From: TMED27 sp045106175
GTDB lineage: Bacteria > Pseudomonadota > Alphaproteobacteria > Micavibrionales > Micavibrionaceae
Direction: 5' to 3'
NCBI GenBank assembly: GCA_045106175.1
Contig: JBGCEF010000050.1
Location: 1 to 64,000, forward strand
Length of the DNA: 64,000 nt
Shown piece by piece: positions 7,874 through 16,520 of the stretch. The translations under genes and the position numbers were made by a program. The notes beneath the pieces are model-generated. The model ran no database searches, was not told the origin of the DNA, and worked only from the letters and a program-made list of their open reading frames with translations. Within the stretch, counting starts at the first letter, position 1, and the number at the start of each line of letters is the position of its first letter.

Positions 7874-9211
7874 TTAGCGCTTTGGTAACGCTTCTTCCAA
7901 CCACTTAATCGTATAGTTACCCGATACAAATTCAGGCTGCTGTAGGATCCATTCATGTAACGGTAGAGTTGTTTTGACGCCAACGATCACTGTTTCGCGG
8001 ATAGCACGTTGTAGACGACGAATACATTCATCACGATCACGCCCATGCACGATTAATTTACCAATCATAGAATCATAATAAGGCGGAATTGAATATCCTT
8101 GATAAATAGCGCTATCAAAACGCACTCCTAAACCACCGGGTGAATGAAATTGTGTGATCTTTCCAGGTGAAGGTATGAAGGTATCAGGATCTTCTGCATT
8201 GATACGAATTTCTATAGAATGACCACGATGACGAAGCGGTCCTTTAAAGGTAAGCTCTTCTCCCGCCGCAACTTTTATTTGCTCCGCGATAAGATCAACA
8301 CCCGTAATCATTTCGGTGACGGGGTGTTCAACCTGAATGCGGGTATTCATCTCCATGAAATAAAACTTACCGTTCTCATATAAAAACTCGATTGTACCCG
8401 CGCCACGATATCCCATATCACGGATAGTCTTAGCAGATAGCTCACCAATTTCCTTGCGAAGCTCATCTGTAAGCACGGGAGAGGGCGCTTCTTCAACCAA
8501 CTTTTGATGACGGCGCTGAACTGAACAATCGCGTTCACCCAAATGAATACCATTCCCATGGGAATCGCCGAAAACCTGTATCTCAATATGCTTAGGGTTT
8601 TTCAAAAATTTCTCGATATAGACCGTATCATCACCGAAATTGGCAAGCGCTTCGCTACGCGCACGATCAAAACTCTCAACAAATTCTGCGGCCTCTTCAA
8701 CAACTTGCATTCCCTTACCACCACCACCAGATGCGGCTTTAATAATAACGGGAAAACCCATATCAGTTGCTATTTTTATACCTTCAGCAGAATTTTCAAC
8801 ACCGCCTTCTGATCCTGGAACAACAGGAAGACCAAGCTTTTGAACAGTTTGCTTGGCCATAACCTTATCGCCCATCTGCTCAATATGCTCAGGCGTTGGA
8901 CCGATAAAGGCAAAGCCATGTTCTTCAACCATACGCGCAAATTGCGCATTTTCTGATAAAAACCCATAACCCGGGTGAATAGCATCCGCGTTAGTCAGCG
9001 CAGCCGCACTGAGGATGGCAGGAATATTTAAATAACTCTCACGTCCGGGAGGCGGTCCAATACAAACTGATTCATCGGCCAAACGAACAGCCATAGAATT
9101 CGCATCCGCAGTTGAATGAACGGCAACACTTTCAATGCCCATTTCACGACAAGCACGAATAATGCGAAGGGCAATTTCACCGCGATTTGCAATCAGAACT
9201 TTTTTGAACAT
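7874..9211 (-). CDS. accC: Acetyl-CoA carboxylase, biotin carboxylase subunit
   Basis: Carboxylates the biotin on AccB using ATP and bicarbonate, the first step of fatty acid synthesis. The N terminus MFKKVLIANRGEIALRIIRA, the ATP-grasp glycine loop KAASGGGGKGMQVV, and GERDCSVQRRHQKLVEEAPS plus EMNTRIQVEHPVTE are all intact; length 445 residues is typical. I use the ATG at 9211, 4 nt after the accB stop; a TTG at 9223 inside the accB end is less likely. It is the last gene of an aroQ-accB-accC run and probably translationally coupled to accB. Confidence 0.97.
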   Translation of the reverse strand: MFKKVLIANRGEIALRIIRACREMGIESVAVHSTADANSMAVRLADESVCIGPPPGRESYLNIPAILSAAALTNADAIHPGYGFLSENAQFARMVEEHGFAFIGPTPEHIEQMGDKVMAKQTVQKLGLPVVPGSEGGVENSAEGIKIATDMGFPVIIKAASGGGGKGMQVVEEAAEFVESFDRARSEALANFGDDTVYIEKFLKNPKHIEIQVFGDSHGNGIHLGERDCSVQRRHQKLVEEAPSPVLTDELRKEIGELSAKTIRDMGYRGAGTIEFLYENGKFYFMEMNTRIQVEHPVTEMITGVDLIAEQIKVAAGEELTFKGPLRHRGHSIEIRINAEDPDTFIPSPGKITQFHSPGGLGVRFDSAIYQGYSIPPYYDSMIGKLIVHGRDRDECIRRLQRAIRETVIVGVKTTLPLHEWILQQPEFVSGNYTIKWLEEALPKR

Positions 9212-9215
9212 ACGA

Positions 9216-9680
9216 TTACTCAATCACCATCAAAACATCACCGAATTCTACAGGCTCACCATTATTCACAAGAATTTGCGTAACAGTACCGCCTTTTTCA
9301 GCTTTGATAGGGTTCATCACCTTCATAGCTTCGATAATCACCAACGTATCACCAGCTTTAACCGTGTCGCCTTTTTGTACAAATGATGGCGCATCAGGGT
9401 CAGCCTGCATATAGGCTGTACCAACCATAGGAGATGTCACTGCGCCAGGGTGGCTACCCGCTGTTGTACCTGGTGCATCAATATTGCCTTGGCGCGGAAC
9501 AGTTGGATCTGACTGTATATTACCACCGACTGGTGCTGCTGCCGGAGCGGACGCAACAATGGTTCCACCACCTTTGCTCACCCGAATGGCTTGATCACCA
9601 TCTGCAACTTCAATTTCTGTCAGACCAGTTTCATCCAATAAACCGGCAAGCTGTTTAATTGCTTTTGAGTCAATTTTCAT
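9216..9680 (-). CDS. accB: Acetyl-CoA carboxylase biotin carboxyl carrier protein
   Basis: Carries the biotin that AccC carboxylates. A short N-terminal helix region (residues 1-40) and a Pro/Ala/Gly linker (41-80) lead to a C-terminal biotinyl domain with the biotin-acceptor motif EAMKVMN; Lys120 is the modified residue. Length 154 residues is normal. It lies between aroQ (35 nt upstream) and accC. Confidence 0.97.
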   Translation of the reverse strand: MKIDSKAIKQLAGLLDETGLTEIEVADGDQAIRVSKGGGTIVASAPAAAPVGGNIQSDPTVPRQGNIDAPGTTAGSHPGAVTSPMVGTAYMQADPDAPSFVQKGDTVKAGDTLVIIEAMKVMNPIKAEKGGTVTQILVNNGEPVEFGDVLMVIE

Positions 9681-9715
9681 AAATTATTACTTTGTTATTA
9701 AAAGATGTCTTCTGA

Positions 9716-10144
9716 TTACAAGACTTCTAACAGCTTTTCAAGAGCAAGCACATAACCTTGTGCACCTTGTCCCGCGATAACATGATCAGCGACAGCTTCA
9801 ATATAGGAATAATGGCGGAATTCTTCACGTTCTTTCGGGTTGGATAGATGTACTTCAATAATAGGAAGCACCAATAATTTAAGCGCATCGTGGATGGCAA
9901 TAGATGTATGTGTATAAGCGGCTGCATTAAGAATTAAGGCGTCATAACCATCACGTGCCTCTTGAATCCAACTGACTAACTCGCCTTCATGATTAGATTG
10001 ACGAAAATCGATGCGAGCGCTGTTGCTAGTGGCCCATGCAACGCACATGCCTTTGATATCATCCAATGTCTGATCACCGTAAATCTCAGGTTCACGCAAT
10101 CCTAACATATTTAAATTTGGGCCATTGAGAATGAGTATATTCAC
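9716..10144 (-). CDS. aroQ: 3-dehydroquinate dehydratase, type II
   Basis: Dodecameric shikimate-pathway enzyme dehydrating 3-dehydroquinate. Signatures: ILILNGPNLNMLGLREPEIYG with the catalytic Tyr in the lid, FRQSNHEGELVSWIQ, LNAAAYTHTSIAIHDAL and EVHLSNPKEREEFRHYS. Length 142 residues is typical. It sits 12 nt downstream of the copper chaperone gene and upstream of accB, the usual alphaproteobacterial order. Confidence 0.96.
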   Translation of the reverse strand: MNILILNGPNLNMLGLREPEIYGDQTLDDIKGMCVAWATSNSARIDFRQSNHEGELVSWIQEARDGYDALILNAAAYTHTSIAIHDALKLLVLPIIEVHLSNPKEREEFRHYSYIEAVADHVIAGQGAQGYVLALEKLLEVL

Positions 10145-10156
10145 ATTAAACCTCTA

Positions 10157-10672
10157 CTAATGCTCATGATGCGGTTTGTCTTTACCGCGCATTTTTTTGG
10201 GCATCGCATCATCTGGGATATCACCAGGTGCACGCACCAAAACCGGAACGTCTATGCTAGCGCCTGTTTCATCGAATAAACGTACGCTGAAAACACTACC
10301 TTGCTTAAGCGCACCCTTAAGGCCAATCAACATAATATGCTCTGCGCGAGGACCAAGATTAAAACGATCATTAGCCTTAACATCATAAGACTCCACTTCA
10401 CGCATCCTCATAATATCATCTTCAACAATATGCGTATGCAGCTCAACACGATCCGCAACGTCGCTTTCCGCACGAACAATTTTAATATCTGCAGCTGTTA
10501 TATTTTCTAAATCACCACCAACAACACCATTTTTTTGCGTCTGCGCAGTGGCAAATGAATAGAGCCCATCCGCTTGAATGCCTAAAACTTTACTAGTATT
10601 TGAAACATCATCTGCAAGAGAGGGTGATGCCAAAATAATGACTGTAAATAACCAAGTGAAAATATGCTTCAT
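10157..10672 (-). CDS. PCu(A)C-family periplasmic copper chaperone
   Basis: Secreted 171-residue protein: signal peptide (about 1-20, ending SLA) and a cupredoxin-like PCu(A)C domain (formerly DUF461). The copper site motif is exact: H79-x10-M90-x21-H112-x-M114. Such proteins deliver Cu(I) to the CuA site of cytochrome c oxidase. The C terminus adds a His-rich tail (KDKPHHEH) that could bind extra metal. It is 12 nt downstream of two thioredoxin-fold genes, which is suggestive because Cu delivery needs reduced cysteines at the CuA site. Confidence 0.88.
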   Translation of the reverse strand: MKHIFTWLFTVIILASPSLADDVSNTSKVLGIQADGLYSFATAQTQKNGVVGGDLENITAADIKIVRAESDVADRVELHTHIVEDDIMRMREVESYDVKANDRFNLGPRAEHIMLIGLKGALKQGSVFSVRLFDETGASIDVPVLVRAPGDIPDDAMPKKMRGKDKPHHEH

Positions 10673-10684
10673 TATAAAAACGTC

Positions 10685-11287
10685 CTATTGATTTCGTGCT
10701 TCATCAAAAACTTTTAAAAAATCTTGCACACCGATATCATCGTTAGGGGTAAATAAAATATTGGGCCCAACGGCATAAGTAGGAGTTGCAACCATGTTGT
10801 AATCACGGAAACTGTCAACATTCTTTTCAAAAACTTCCAAGACAGCATCACTGTTATAATCGGCAATCAGTTGCTGCGCATCAGCTCCAATTTCTAAAGC
10901 AAGATCCTGAATGACTCTATCACTAATAACACGAAAATTATCCATAATGGCGTCATGCATCTCGGCAAATTTGCCTTGTTTGCCTGCCGCATATGCTAAC
11001 AAAGCTGCCTTTCGGCTATCTTCCCCTAAGATAGCGACAGGTTTTGGCAGAAACTTAACTCTGCCATCTTGGCTGAGTGCTTGTTCAATAATTGGATGAG
11101 CATCACGGCAATAGATGCATGAATAATCCAAAAATTTAACAAATGTAACATCACCATCCGGATTGCCGAGCACATACTCCTGATCCGCATTAACAAGCGA
11201 ATGCTGAATGAATTTAAAACGAATAGTTTCAAACGCAAAATATGCGCTGACAATTAAAACCAGAGCTAAAAAAACACGATAGGCCAT
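10685..11287 (-). CDS. DsbA-like thioredoxin-fold protein, membrane anchored (first copy)
   Basis: A 200-residue periplasmic thiol oxidoreductase or isomerase. One N-terminal membrane helix (about residues 3-20) precedes a thioredoxin-like domain with the active site C57-I-Y-C60 (FLDYSCIYCRDAHP) and a cis-Pro loop VATPTYAVG. It forms a pair with the next gene upstream, of the same fold, and is followed by the copper chaperone. Direction of electron flow (oxidase versus isomerase or reductase) cannot be told from sequence. Confidence 0.87.
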   Translation of the reverse strand: MAYRVFLALVLIVSAYFAFETIRFKFIQHSLVNADQEYVLGNPDGDVTFVKFLDYSCIYCRDAHPIIEQALSQDGRVKFLPKPVAILGEDSRKAALLAYAAGKQGKFAEMHDAIMDNFRVISDRVIQDLALEIGADAQQLIADYNSDAVLEVFEKNVDSFRDYNMVATPTYAVGPNILFTPNDDIGVQDFLKVFDEARNQ

Positions 11288-11299
11288 GATCAGACAACT

Positions 11300-12067
11300 T
11301 TAATTTGCACGCGCTTCTTCAATCGCCTGAACCATACCGTCTTCTCCGATATATCCAGGATAAAGCGTTTCACCAACAATAAAGGCTGGCGTGCCGTTAA
11401 TACCAATCGTACGCGCCAATTCGACATCTCGATCAATCATATTTTGTACATCACTTGATGATGCATCTTTTTTCATTTGATCGAGATCCAGATCTAAATC
11501 TTTTGCAATCTGCGAGAGCTGCTTTTCTTCTTTCGGCCCGCGAAATTCCATTAAAGCAGAATGATATTCAAAATATTTACCCTGCTTTTGCGCGGCTAAG
11601 GCCCATTGCGCTGCGGCTGTAGATGATGGGCCTAAAATTGGCATTTCTTTAAAGACAAAACGTACATTTTTATCTTTTTGTGAAATCGCCAAAACATCCG
11701 GCAATGCACGTTTACAATACCCGCAATTATAATCGAAAAATTCAACGATCGTAACATCTGCATCAGCAGGCCCAATAGACGGAGAATCCTCTGACTGTAA
11801 CTTTGAAATATTATCTTTGATTGCTGATGCTGCTTTTTCTTCTTTCATTTTCTCTTCTTCGGCCCGATACGCGTCAATAGAATCGAAGATAACTTGCGTA
11901 TTATTCATGATGTAATCTTTCATGATCCCATCTAACGCTTCTTTCTGCGCATCACTAAAAGCGGCCTCTTGTGCATGCGATGATTGAAAATGTCCAAAAG
12001 TAAAAGCGCCTATACCAGCAACAATCGCTGTTGTGAGAATAAGGTGTTTAGAAACAGTTTTAAGCAT
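11300..12067 (-). CDS. DsbA-like thioredoxin-fold protein with N-terminal helical region (second copy)
   Basis: 255 residues. A signal peptide or anchor (about 1-32) is followed by a charged helical segment (about 38-92, with EEEKMKEEKAAS) reminiscent of oligomerisation helices in ScsC/Com1-like proteins. The thioredoxin-like domain has C115-G-Y-C118 in FFDYNCGYCKRALPDV and the cis-Pro loop NGTPAFIVGE. It is in the M48-DsbA-DsbA-PCu(A)C-aroQ-accB-accC run, with AAGGAGA before its ATG. Confidence 0.9.
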   Translation of the reverse strand: MLKTVSKHLILTTAIVAGIGAFTFGHFQSSHAQEAAFSDAQKEALDGIMKDYIMNNTQVIFDSIDAYRAEEEKMKEEKAASAIKDNISKLQSEDSPSIGPADADVTIVEFFDYNCGYCKRALPDVLAISQKDKNVRFVFKEMPILGPSSTAAAQWALAAQKQGKYFEYHSALMEFRGPKEEKQLSQIAKDLDLDLDQMKKDASSSDVQNMIDRDVELARTIGINGTPAFIVGETLYPGYIGEDGMVQAIEEARAN

Positions 12068-12104
12068 GCATGGTCTCCTTTTTGCAATCTTGTTTTAATA
12101 TGAT

Positions 12105-13511
12105 TCAATTTGATACGGGTTTCAATGTTTTAATATAATCCAATAAGTCACGCGCCTTGATCCAAGTACGACTTTGCGGCGTTTCATTAGATAACACCAT
12201 TTTACCAAGGCGCGTTGCATAATTTAAACGACGCTGTAAAACTGCCTCTTCTGCAAGGTGAATTTTAGCAATATTTTCTTGTCCCAAACGACCATAAGCC
12301 GTTGCGAGCAAGCGATGAACGCGACCTGAACGACTCTCCGTTTTCTGGGCGCGCTGTAATTGCTCGATCGCATCTTCTAAACGTTTTTTATCATTACCGC
12401 TTTCTATCAACGCATGCGCATAAGCAATGCGAAAGAGAGCTTCTTGCGGCTTTAAAGCGATGGCTTCTAGATATGAAGGTAAAGCATCATCGAGTCTGGA
12501 AAAATCGACAAGCATTTGGCCCTTAAGCTCATGAAAATACGGATTATTAGGCTCCTCGCTAATCAAATCCTCTATCCCTGCAATAGCATCACGAATACGG
12601 TTTTGACGATAAGCCGAAATCGTTCGCGCATAGCGGGCCGGAATACTCAAATCTCTGTCATCATATTCCCATGCCACGCGGCCTGGCGTGATAAAGCCAA
12701 TCAACTTGGCGCGCATACGTTCATGCTGATCAATCCATTCCGCGGAAAATTCTGCATCTTGATACGGCGATTGCGAAGCACGGTTTTGAACAGCTTCAAT
12801 ACGATTGCGCGTTAAGGGGTGCGTACGCACATATTCTGCTTGGCGCGAAAGCGGTAGCAATTCTTGATCTTCTAGTTTTCGTAAAAAACTTCCAAGCCCT
12901 TTTGGATTAAACTTTGCACCTTCGAAATACGATAACGCCGCCTGATCCGCGGCCGACTCATTTACGCGGCTATGCGATAAAAACCTGCGCTGTGCGACAC
13001 TTTGAGATCCTGATATAACAGCACTCGCAGCACTTCCTTGACCGCTTAACACTGCCGCGCCAATACCAATAACAGTACCCAAAATACTTTCATAAGACGC
13101 CCGTTCAAATGCATCACGTGTAGAAATCAAATGCCCACCTGTGATATGCCCTAATTCATGGGCAAAAACTCCCATCAATTCCCCTGGTCCATCGGTTTTT
13201 TCTATTAATCCTGTGTAAAAGAAAACATTAGCGCCTCCGGCAACAAAAGCATTAATTTGCGGCGATTGAACCAAAATAACATTAACCCCTCCTGGCGGGA
13301 CATGTGCCGCTTCTAGCAAAGGCGCGCTCCAGGTTGAAATATAACCTTCAATTTCGCTGTCACGGATAATGCTTGTGGCATTGCGGCTTTGCCCTGATGA
13401 GGTTGAAAAAGGGATGATCAAAATAACAGCCAGCAAGACTGCAAAAATGCCGCGATAATGATGAGCCAAGCGTAAAAACATTCTTTTTATCCATTCGTGC
13501 AAAACCAGCAT
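12105..13511 (-). CDS. M48-family metalloprotease with TPR repeats (BepA/YfgC-like)
   Basis: A 468-residue periplasmic zinc protease. An N-terminal hydrophobic signal (GIFAVLLAVILIIPF) is followed by an M48 domain with the zinc motif HELGHITGGH and a downstream Glu in NESAADQAAL. From about residue 290 the C-terminal half has TPR-like helices (YFHELKGQMLVDFSRLDDAL and following units). BepA-like proteases help assemble or degrade LptD and other outer-membrane proteins, which fits the neighbouring DsbA genes because LptD needs disulfides. The ATG at 13511 or the ATG at 13481 (start of MFLRLAHHYRG) could be used. Confidence 0.88.
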   Translation of the reverse strand: MLVLHEWIKRMFLRLAHHYRGIFAVLLAVILIIPFSTSSGQSRNATSIIRDSEIEGYISTWSAPLLEAAHVPPGGVNVILVQSPQINAFVAGGANVFFYTGLIEKTDGPGELMGVFAHELGHITGGHLISTRDAFERASYESILGTVIGIGAAVLSGQGSAASAVISGSQSVAQRRFLSHSRVNESAADQAALSYFEGAKFNPKGLGSFLRKLEDQELLPLSRQAEYVRTHPLTRNRIEAVQNRASQSPYQDAEFSAEWIDQHERMRAKLIGFITPGRVAWEYDDRDLSIPARYARTISAYRQNRIRDAIAGIEDLISEEPNNPYFHELKGQMLVDFSRLDDALPSYLEAIALKPQEALFRIAYAHALIESGNDKKRLEDAIEQLQRAQKTESRSGRVHRLLATAYGRLGQENIAKIHLAEEAVLQRRLNYATRLGKMVLSNETPQSRTWIKARDLLDYIKTLKPVSN

Positions 13512-13571
13512 AGCGTTACATGTTAAATAAATATAGAATTGATACGATTAAAACTCTAAAAACCGTCTGTC

Positions 13572-13916
13572 ATGGATATTATTATCAAATACATAGATCT
13601 GATTTGGCTTCCTGTAGGCATAGTGTTGGTACATAAGGAACAGCGCATTGTCGCAGGTGCATTTTTTATATCGTGCTTCATCATGATGCGATTACAAATC
13701 GAAATGATGTATGTAATCGGTTATCCAACCGGTATATTGCCGCTCTTAAAACATCCTGTAAACCTGACTGCTATGGGCGTTTACACATTTTTTTATATCA
13801 TATATTTGGCGCTATGCCATTGGTCACCCGGCAGCCAAAAACATATATTTTTAGCAGCAACAATGTCTGTCTTTTTCGCAGCAATGCTCACGTCACAAGT
13901 AATTATGCTATTATAA
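13572..13916 (+). CDS. Small integral membrane protein of unknown function
   Basis: 114 residues, almost entirely hydrophobic, with about four predicted membrane helices (IDLIWLPVGIVLV; VAGAFFISCFIMM; MGVYTFFYIIYLALC; HIFLAATMSVFFAAML). I recognise no family. There is no clear ribosome-binding site. It is transcribed divergently from the M48 protease and ends about 90 nt before rlmE. The length of open frame and regular helix spacing make it likely to be a real gene. Confidence 0.6.
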   Translation: MDIIIKYIDLIWLPVGIVLVHKEQRIVAGAFFISCFIMMRLQIEMMYVIGYPTGILPLLKHPVNLTAMGVYTFFYIIYLALCHWSPGSQKHIFLAATMSVFFAAMLTSQVIMLL

Positions 13917-13957
13917 TAGTAAGACAATGTGCTAGAACGCACTAAATTATTAGCGTC

Positions 13958-14000
13958 GCGTAGCAAACCAAAGGTTTGTTCGCCATTAGGCCGGAGGCCT
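13958..14000 (+). promoter_or_regulatory. Two adjacent hairpins in the rlmE leader, the second holding the ribosome-binding site
   Basis: Hairpin 1: CAAACC (13964-13969), loop AAA, GGTTTG (13973-13978), extendable by GCG/CGC across an internal loop. Hairpin 2: AGGCC (13988-13992), loop GGA, GGCCT (13996-14000). The GGAGG ribosome-binding site (13993-13997) lies in the loop and 3' stem of hairpin 2, 8 nt before the rlmE ATG. If it folds in the mRNA it would mask translation initiation. Confidence 0.5.
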
Positions 14001-14005
14001 TAAAA

Positions 14006-14668
14006 ATGTCACGTAATAAAGCAAAACAGAAAGTCAGAACTGCCAAAGGTCGCAAAAGCGGCTCTACGCGTTGGCTAAACCGACAGCTAAACGATCCCTA
14101 TATAACAAAGGCGGAAAAAGACGGTTATCGCGGGCGGGCGGCCTATAAGCTATTGGAACTGAACGAAAAAATTGATTTCTTGCGTGAAGGACAAGTCATT
14201 GTTGATCTCGGTGCTGCGCCTGGTGGATGGTGTCAAATCGCCACCGCAAAAGGCGCGCAAATGATTGCGATTGACCTTTTAGAGGTTGACGACATGCCCA
14301 ATATGGATTTCATCCAAATGGATTTTATGGAAGATGACGCGCCTGAGATTCTCAATAACATGGTTAAAAAATATAACCCTGATGGCCTTGTTGATGCAGT
14401 AATCTCCGATATGGCACCTAACACAACAGGACACAAACAAACAGATCACCTAAGAATTATGGCAGTCGTAGAGGCCGCCTATTATTTCGCACGCGAGACC
14501 CTAAAGCCCGATGGTATTTTCATCTCCAAGGTCTTTCAAGGCGGTGCGCAAAACACACTTCTTGCGCAAATGAAAAAAGATTTTAAAACAATCAAACACA
14601 TAAAACCTCCCGCATCTCGAAAAGAGAGCAGCGAACAATATTTAATTGCACAAGGGTTTAAGGGTTAA
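14006..14668 (+). CDS. rlmE: 23S rRNA (uridine-2552-2'-O)-methyltransferase RlmE (FtsJ)
   Basis: SAM-dependent methyltransferase acting on U2552 of 23S rRNA late in 50S assembly. A basic N terminus (KAKQKVRTAKGRKSG) precedes the Rossmann fold with RAAYKLLELNEK (Lys of the K-D-K-E tetrad), the SAM loop VDLGAAPGGWCQIA, VISDMAPNTTGHK and the late KVFQGG. I use the ATG at 14006, 8 nt after GGAGG; a TTG at 13976 upstream lies in the hairpin region. Length 220 residues is typical. The stop overlaps the convergent small gene by 4 nt. Confidence 0.95.
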   Translation: MSRNKAKQKVRTAKGRKSGSTRWLNRQLNDPYITKAEKDGYRGRAAYKLLELNEKIDFLREGQVIVDLGAAPGGWCQIATAKGAQMIAIDLLEVDDMPNMDFIQMDFMEDDAPEILNNMVKKYNPDGLVDAVISDMAPNTTGHKQTDHLRIMAVVEAAYYFARETLKPDGIFISKVFQGGAQNTLLAQMKKDFKTIKHIKPPASRKESSEQYLIAQGFKG

Positions 14669-14874
14669 GAAAGTTTGTTCCAAGCAGATTCACGCGCACC
14701 ATCAAGCCCATCACCTTGTGGTGCAAGATTCTTAAAGTCAGAAGGTGCAATAGCGATTTTATCTTCTGGAGATAATTCTGGCGCTGTAATGGGATTGGAA
14801 AGCGCATTAAATCCATTGCCCAAAACTGAGCCGCCACCCATTTCAACATCGCTCATATCAACATATATACCCAT
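14665..14874 (-). CDS. Small protein of unknown function (69 aa)
   Basis: Supported mainly by a strong ribosome-binding site, AGAGGAG, 6 nt before the ATG at 14874. The product is soluble, acidic and Gly/Ala/Pro-rich (MGIYVDMSDVEMGGG at the start, ESAWNKLS at the end), with no membrane helix and no Cys. I recognise no family. It overlaps the rlmE stop by 4 nt, tail to tail. The overlapping plus-strand frame has no such start signal. Confidence 0.6.
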   Translation of the reverse strand: MGIYVDMSDVEMGGGSVLGNGFNALSNPITAPELSPEDKIAIAPSDFKNLAPQGDGLDGARESAWNKLS

Positions 14875-14966
14875 CTAAGACTCCTCTAAAAAACACACCT
14901 AAGTATTTTATGAGATCCGGGTAAGTATTATGTTAATATAAATCTATTGTTGTCTTAACTTCTCTC

Positions 14967-14994
14967 TTTACATCCGATAAAAATGCGCTATAAC
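14967..14994 (+). promoter_or_regulatory. Candidate promoter of guaB
   Basis: TTTACA (14967-14972), 16-nt spacer, TATAAC (14989-14994), about 38 nt before the guaB ATG. No G-box or riboswitch-like structure was recognised between promoter and start. Confidence 0.5.
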
Positions 14995-15032
14995 TCACTT
15001 GCAAATTAACCGCATATTTTAGGTATTTGCAC

Positions 15033-16520
15033 ATGGCCAAAATCAAAGATCCAACTCAAATCCGTGAAGCCCTGACATTCGATGACGTTTTACTCGTCCC
15101 CGGCGCATCCGAAGTGCAACCCACAGAGGTTGATACATCTACACAGCTGACCAAAATAATCAGTCTGAAAATCCCTGTCCTTTCTGCCGCTATGGATACG
15201 GTTACCGAATGTGACATGGCGATTGCAATGGCGCAGGCCGGCGGTATTGGTATTCTTCACCGAAACATGGATATTGAAAAACAAGTCGACGAAGTGCGAA
15301 AAGTGAAACGTTTTGAATCTGGCATGGTTGTTGATCCAATTACCATCAGCCCCGATGCAACATTGGAAGAAGCCCTCCATGTTATGAAGCAAAACCGCAT
15401 TTCGGGTATCCCTGTCACTGAAAAAACCGGAAAATTAGTTGGAATTCTAACGAACAGGGATGTTCGTTTTGCCGAAAACCCACTTCAACCTGTTAAAGAA
15501 CTTATGACAGCTGATAATTTGGTGAAAGTTTACAACAAAGTCGAAAAAGATGAAGCGCGTAGACTTCTGCACCAAAACAGAATTGAAAAATTACTAATCG
15601 TTGATGATAATGAAAAATGTATCGGCCTTGTGACGGTCAAAGACATCGAAAAATCACAAAATTTCCCGCACGCCACAAAAGATGAGCAAGGTTCACTGCG
15701 TGTTGGCGCGGCTGTCGGAACCGGTGATGTAAACGGCGTTGAACGCGCTCTCGCAATGGCAGGGGCAGGATTGGATTTGGTCGTCGTAGATACCGCGCAC
15801 GGTCATTCAAAAGGCGTTATTGATACAGTAAAAACAATCCGTCAAAATGCACCAGCCTCACTACAAATTATGGCTGGAAATATCGCAACGGGCGATGCGG
15901 CACGAGCATTAATCGCGGCTGGCGCAGACGCAGTAAAAGTCGGCATAGGCCCGGGTTCAATCTGCACAACACGCGTTGTAGCAGGCGTAGGTGTTCCCCA
16001 ATTAACTGCAATTATGGATGTTGCTGCGGTTTGCGCGAAAAAAGGCATCCCCGTGATTGCTGACGGTGGTATTAAATACTCAGGTGACTTTGCAAAAGCC
16101 ATCGCGGCTGGCGCAGACGCAGCTATGATGGGTGGCGTTTTTGCCGGAACAGATGAAGCACCAGGTGAAGTTATTTTATACCAAGGGCGTTCATACAAAT
16201 CCTATCGCGGCATGGGAAGCGTCGGTGCAATGGTCAAGGGATCAGCCGATCGCTATTTCCAAGGCGGCGTGACACAATCTAATAAATTGGTTCCCGAAGG
16301 CATCGAAGGACGCGTTCCCTATAAAGGACCAATCGGCACGGTTGTTCATCAAATGGTTGGTGGATTAAGAGCGTCTATGGGGTATACGGGCGCCAAAAAT
16401 GTTAAAGCGATGAAAGAAAATGCAGAATTTATCCGCATGACAGGCGCGGGATTCAAAGAATCGCATGTTCATGACGTAACAATCACTCGCGAAGCACCAA
16501 ATTACCGTACGGAAAGCTAA
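15033..16520 (+). CDS. guaB: Inosine-5'-monophosphate dehydrogenase
   Basis: Oxidises IMP to XMP with NAD, the committed step to GMP. A TIM barrel is interrupted by a CBS pair (about residues 95-210, MVVDPITISPDATLEEAL and later KELMTADNLVKV). The catalytic Cys loop GPGSICTTRVVAGVG lies around residue 309, and the flap carries the usual Arg-Tyr (KGSADRYFQGG). The ATG at 15033 follows AGG by 9 nt; a TTG 6 nt earlier is less likely. Length 495 residues is normal. guaA, the next step of GMP synthesis, is about 9 kb away under its own promoter. Confidence 0.97.
   Translation: MAKIKDPTQIREALTFDDVLLVPGASEVQPTEVDTSTQLTKIISLKIPVLSAAMDTVTECDMAIAMAQAGGIGILHRNMDIEKQVDEVRKVKRFESGMVVDPITISPDATLEEALHVMKQNRISGIPVTEKTGKLVGILTNRDVRFAENPLQPVKELMTADNLVKVYNKVEKDEARRLLHQNRIEKLLIVDDNEKCIGLVTVKDIEKSQNFPHATKDEQGSLRVGAAVGTGDVNGVERALAMAGAGLDLVVVDTAHGHSKGVIDTVKTIRQNAPASLQIMAGNIATGDAARALIAAGADAVKVGIGPGSICTTRVVAGVGVPQLTAIMDVAAVCAKKGIPVIADGGIKYSGDFAKAIAAGADAAMMGGVFAGTDEAPGEVILYQGRSYKSYRGMGSVGAMVKGSADRYFQGGVTQSNKLVPEGIEGRVPYKGPIGTVVHQMVGGLRASMGYTGAKNVKAMKENAEFIRMTGAGFKESHVHDVTITREAPNYRTES

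Noticed and set aside
9211..9223. TTG start for accC inside the accB end
   Set aside because: The ATG at 9211 matches the family N terminus; the extra four residues are not expected.
13976..14005. TTG start for rlmE
   Set aside because: The stretch forms the hairpins and contains the ribosome-binding site for the ATG at 14006.
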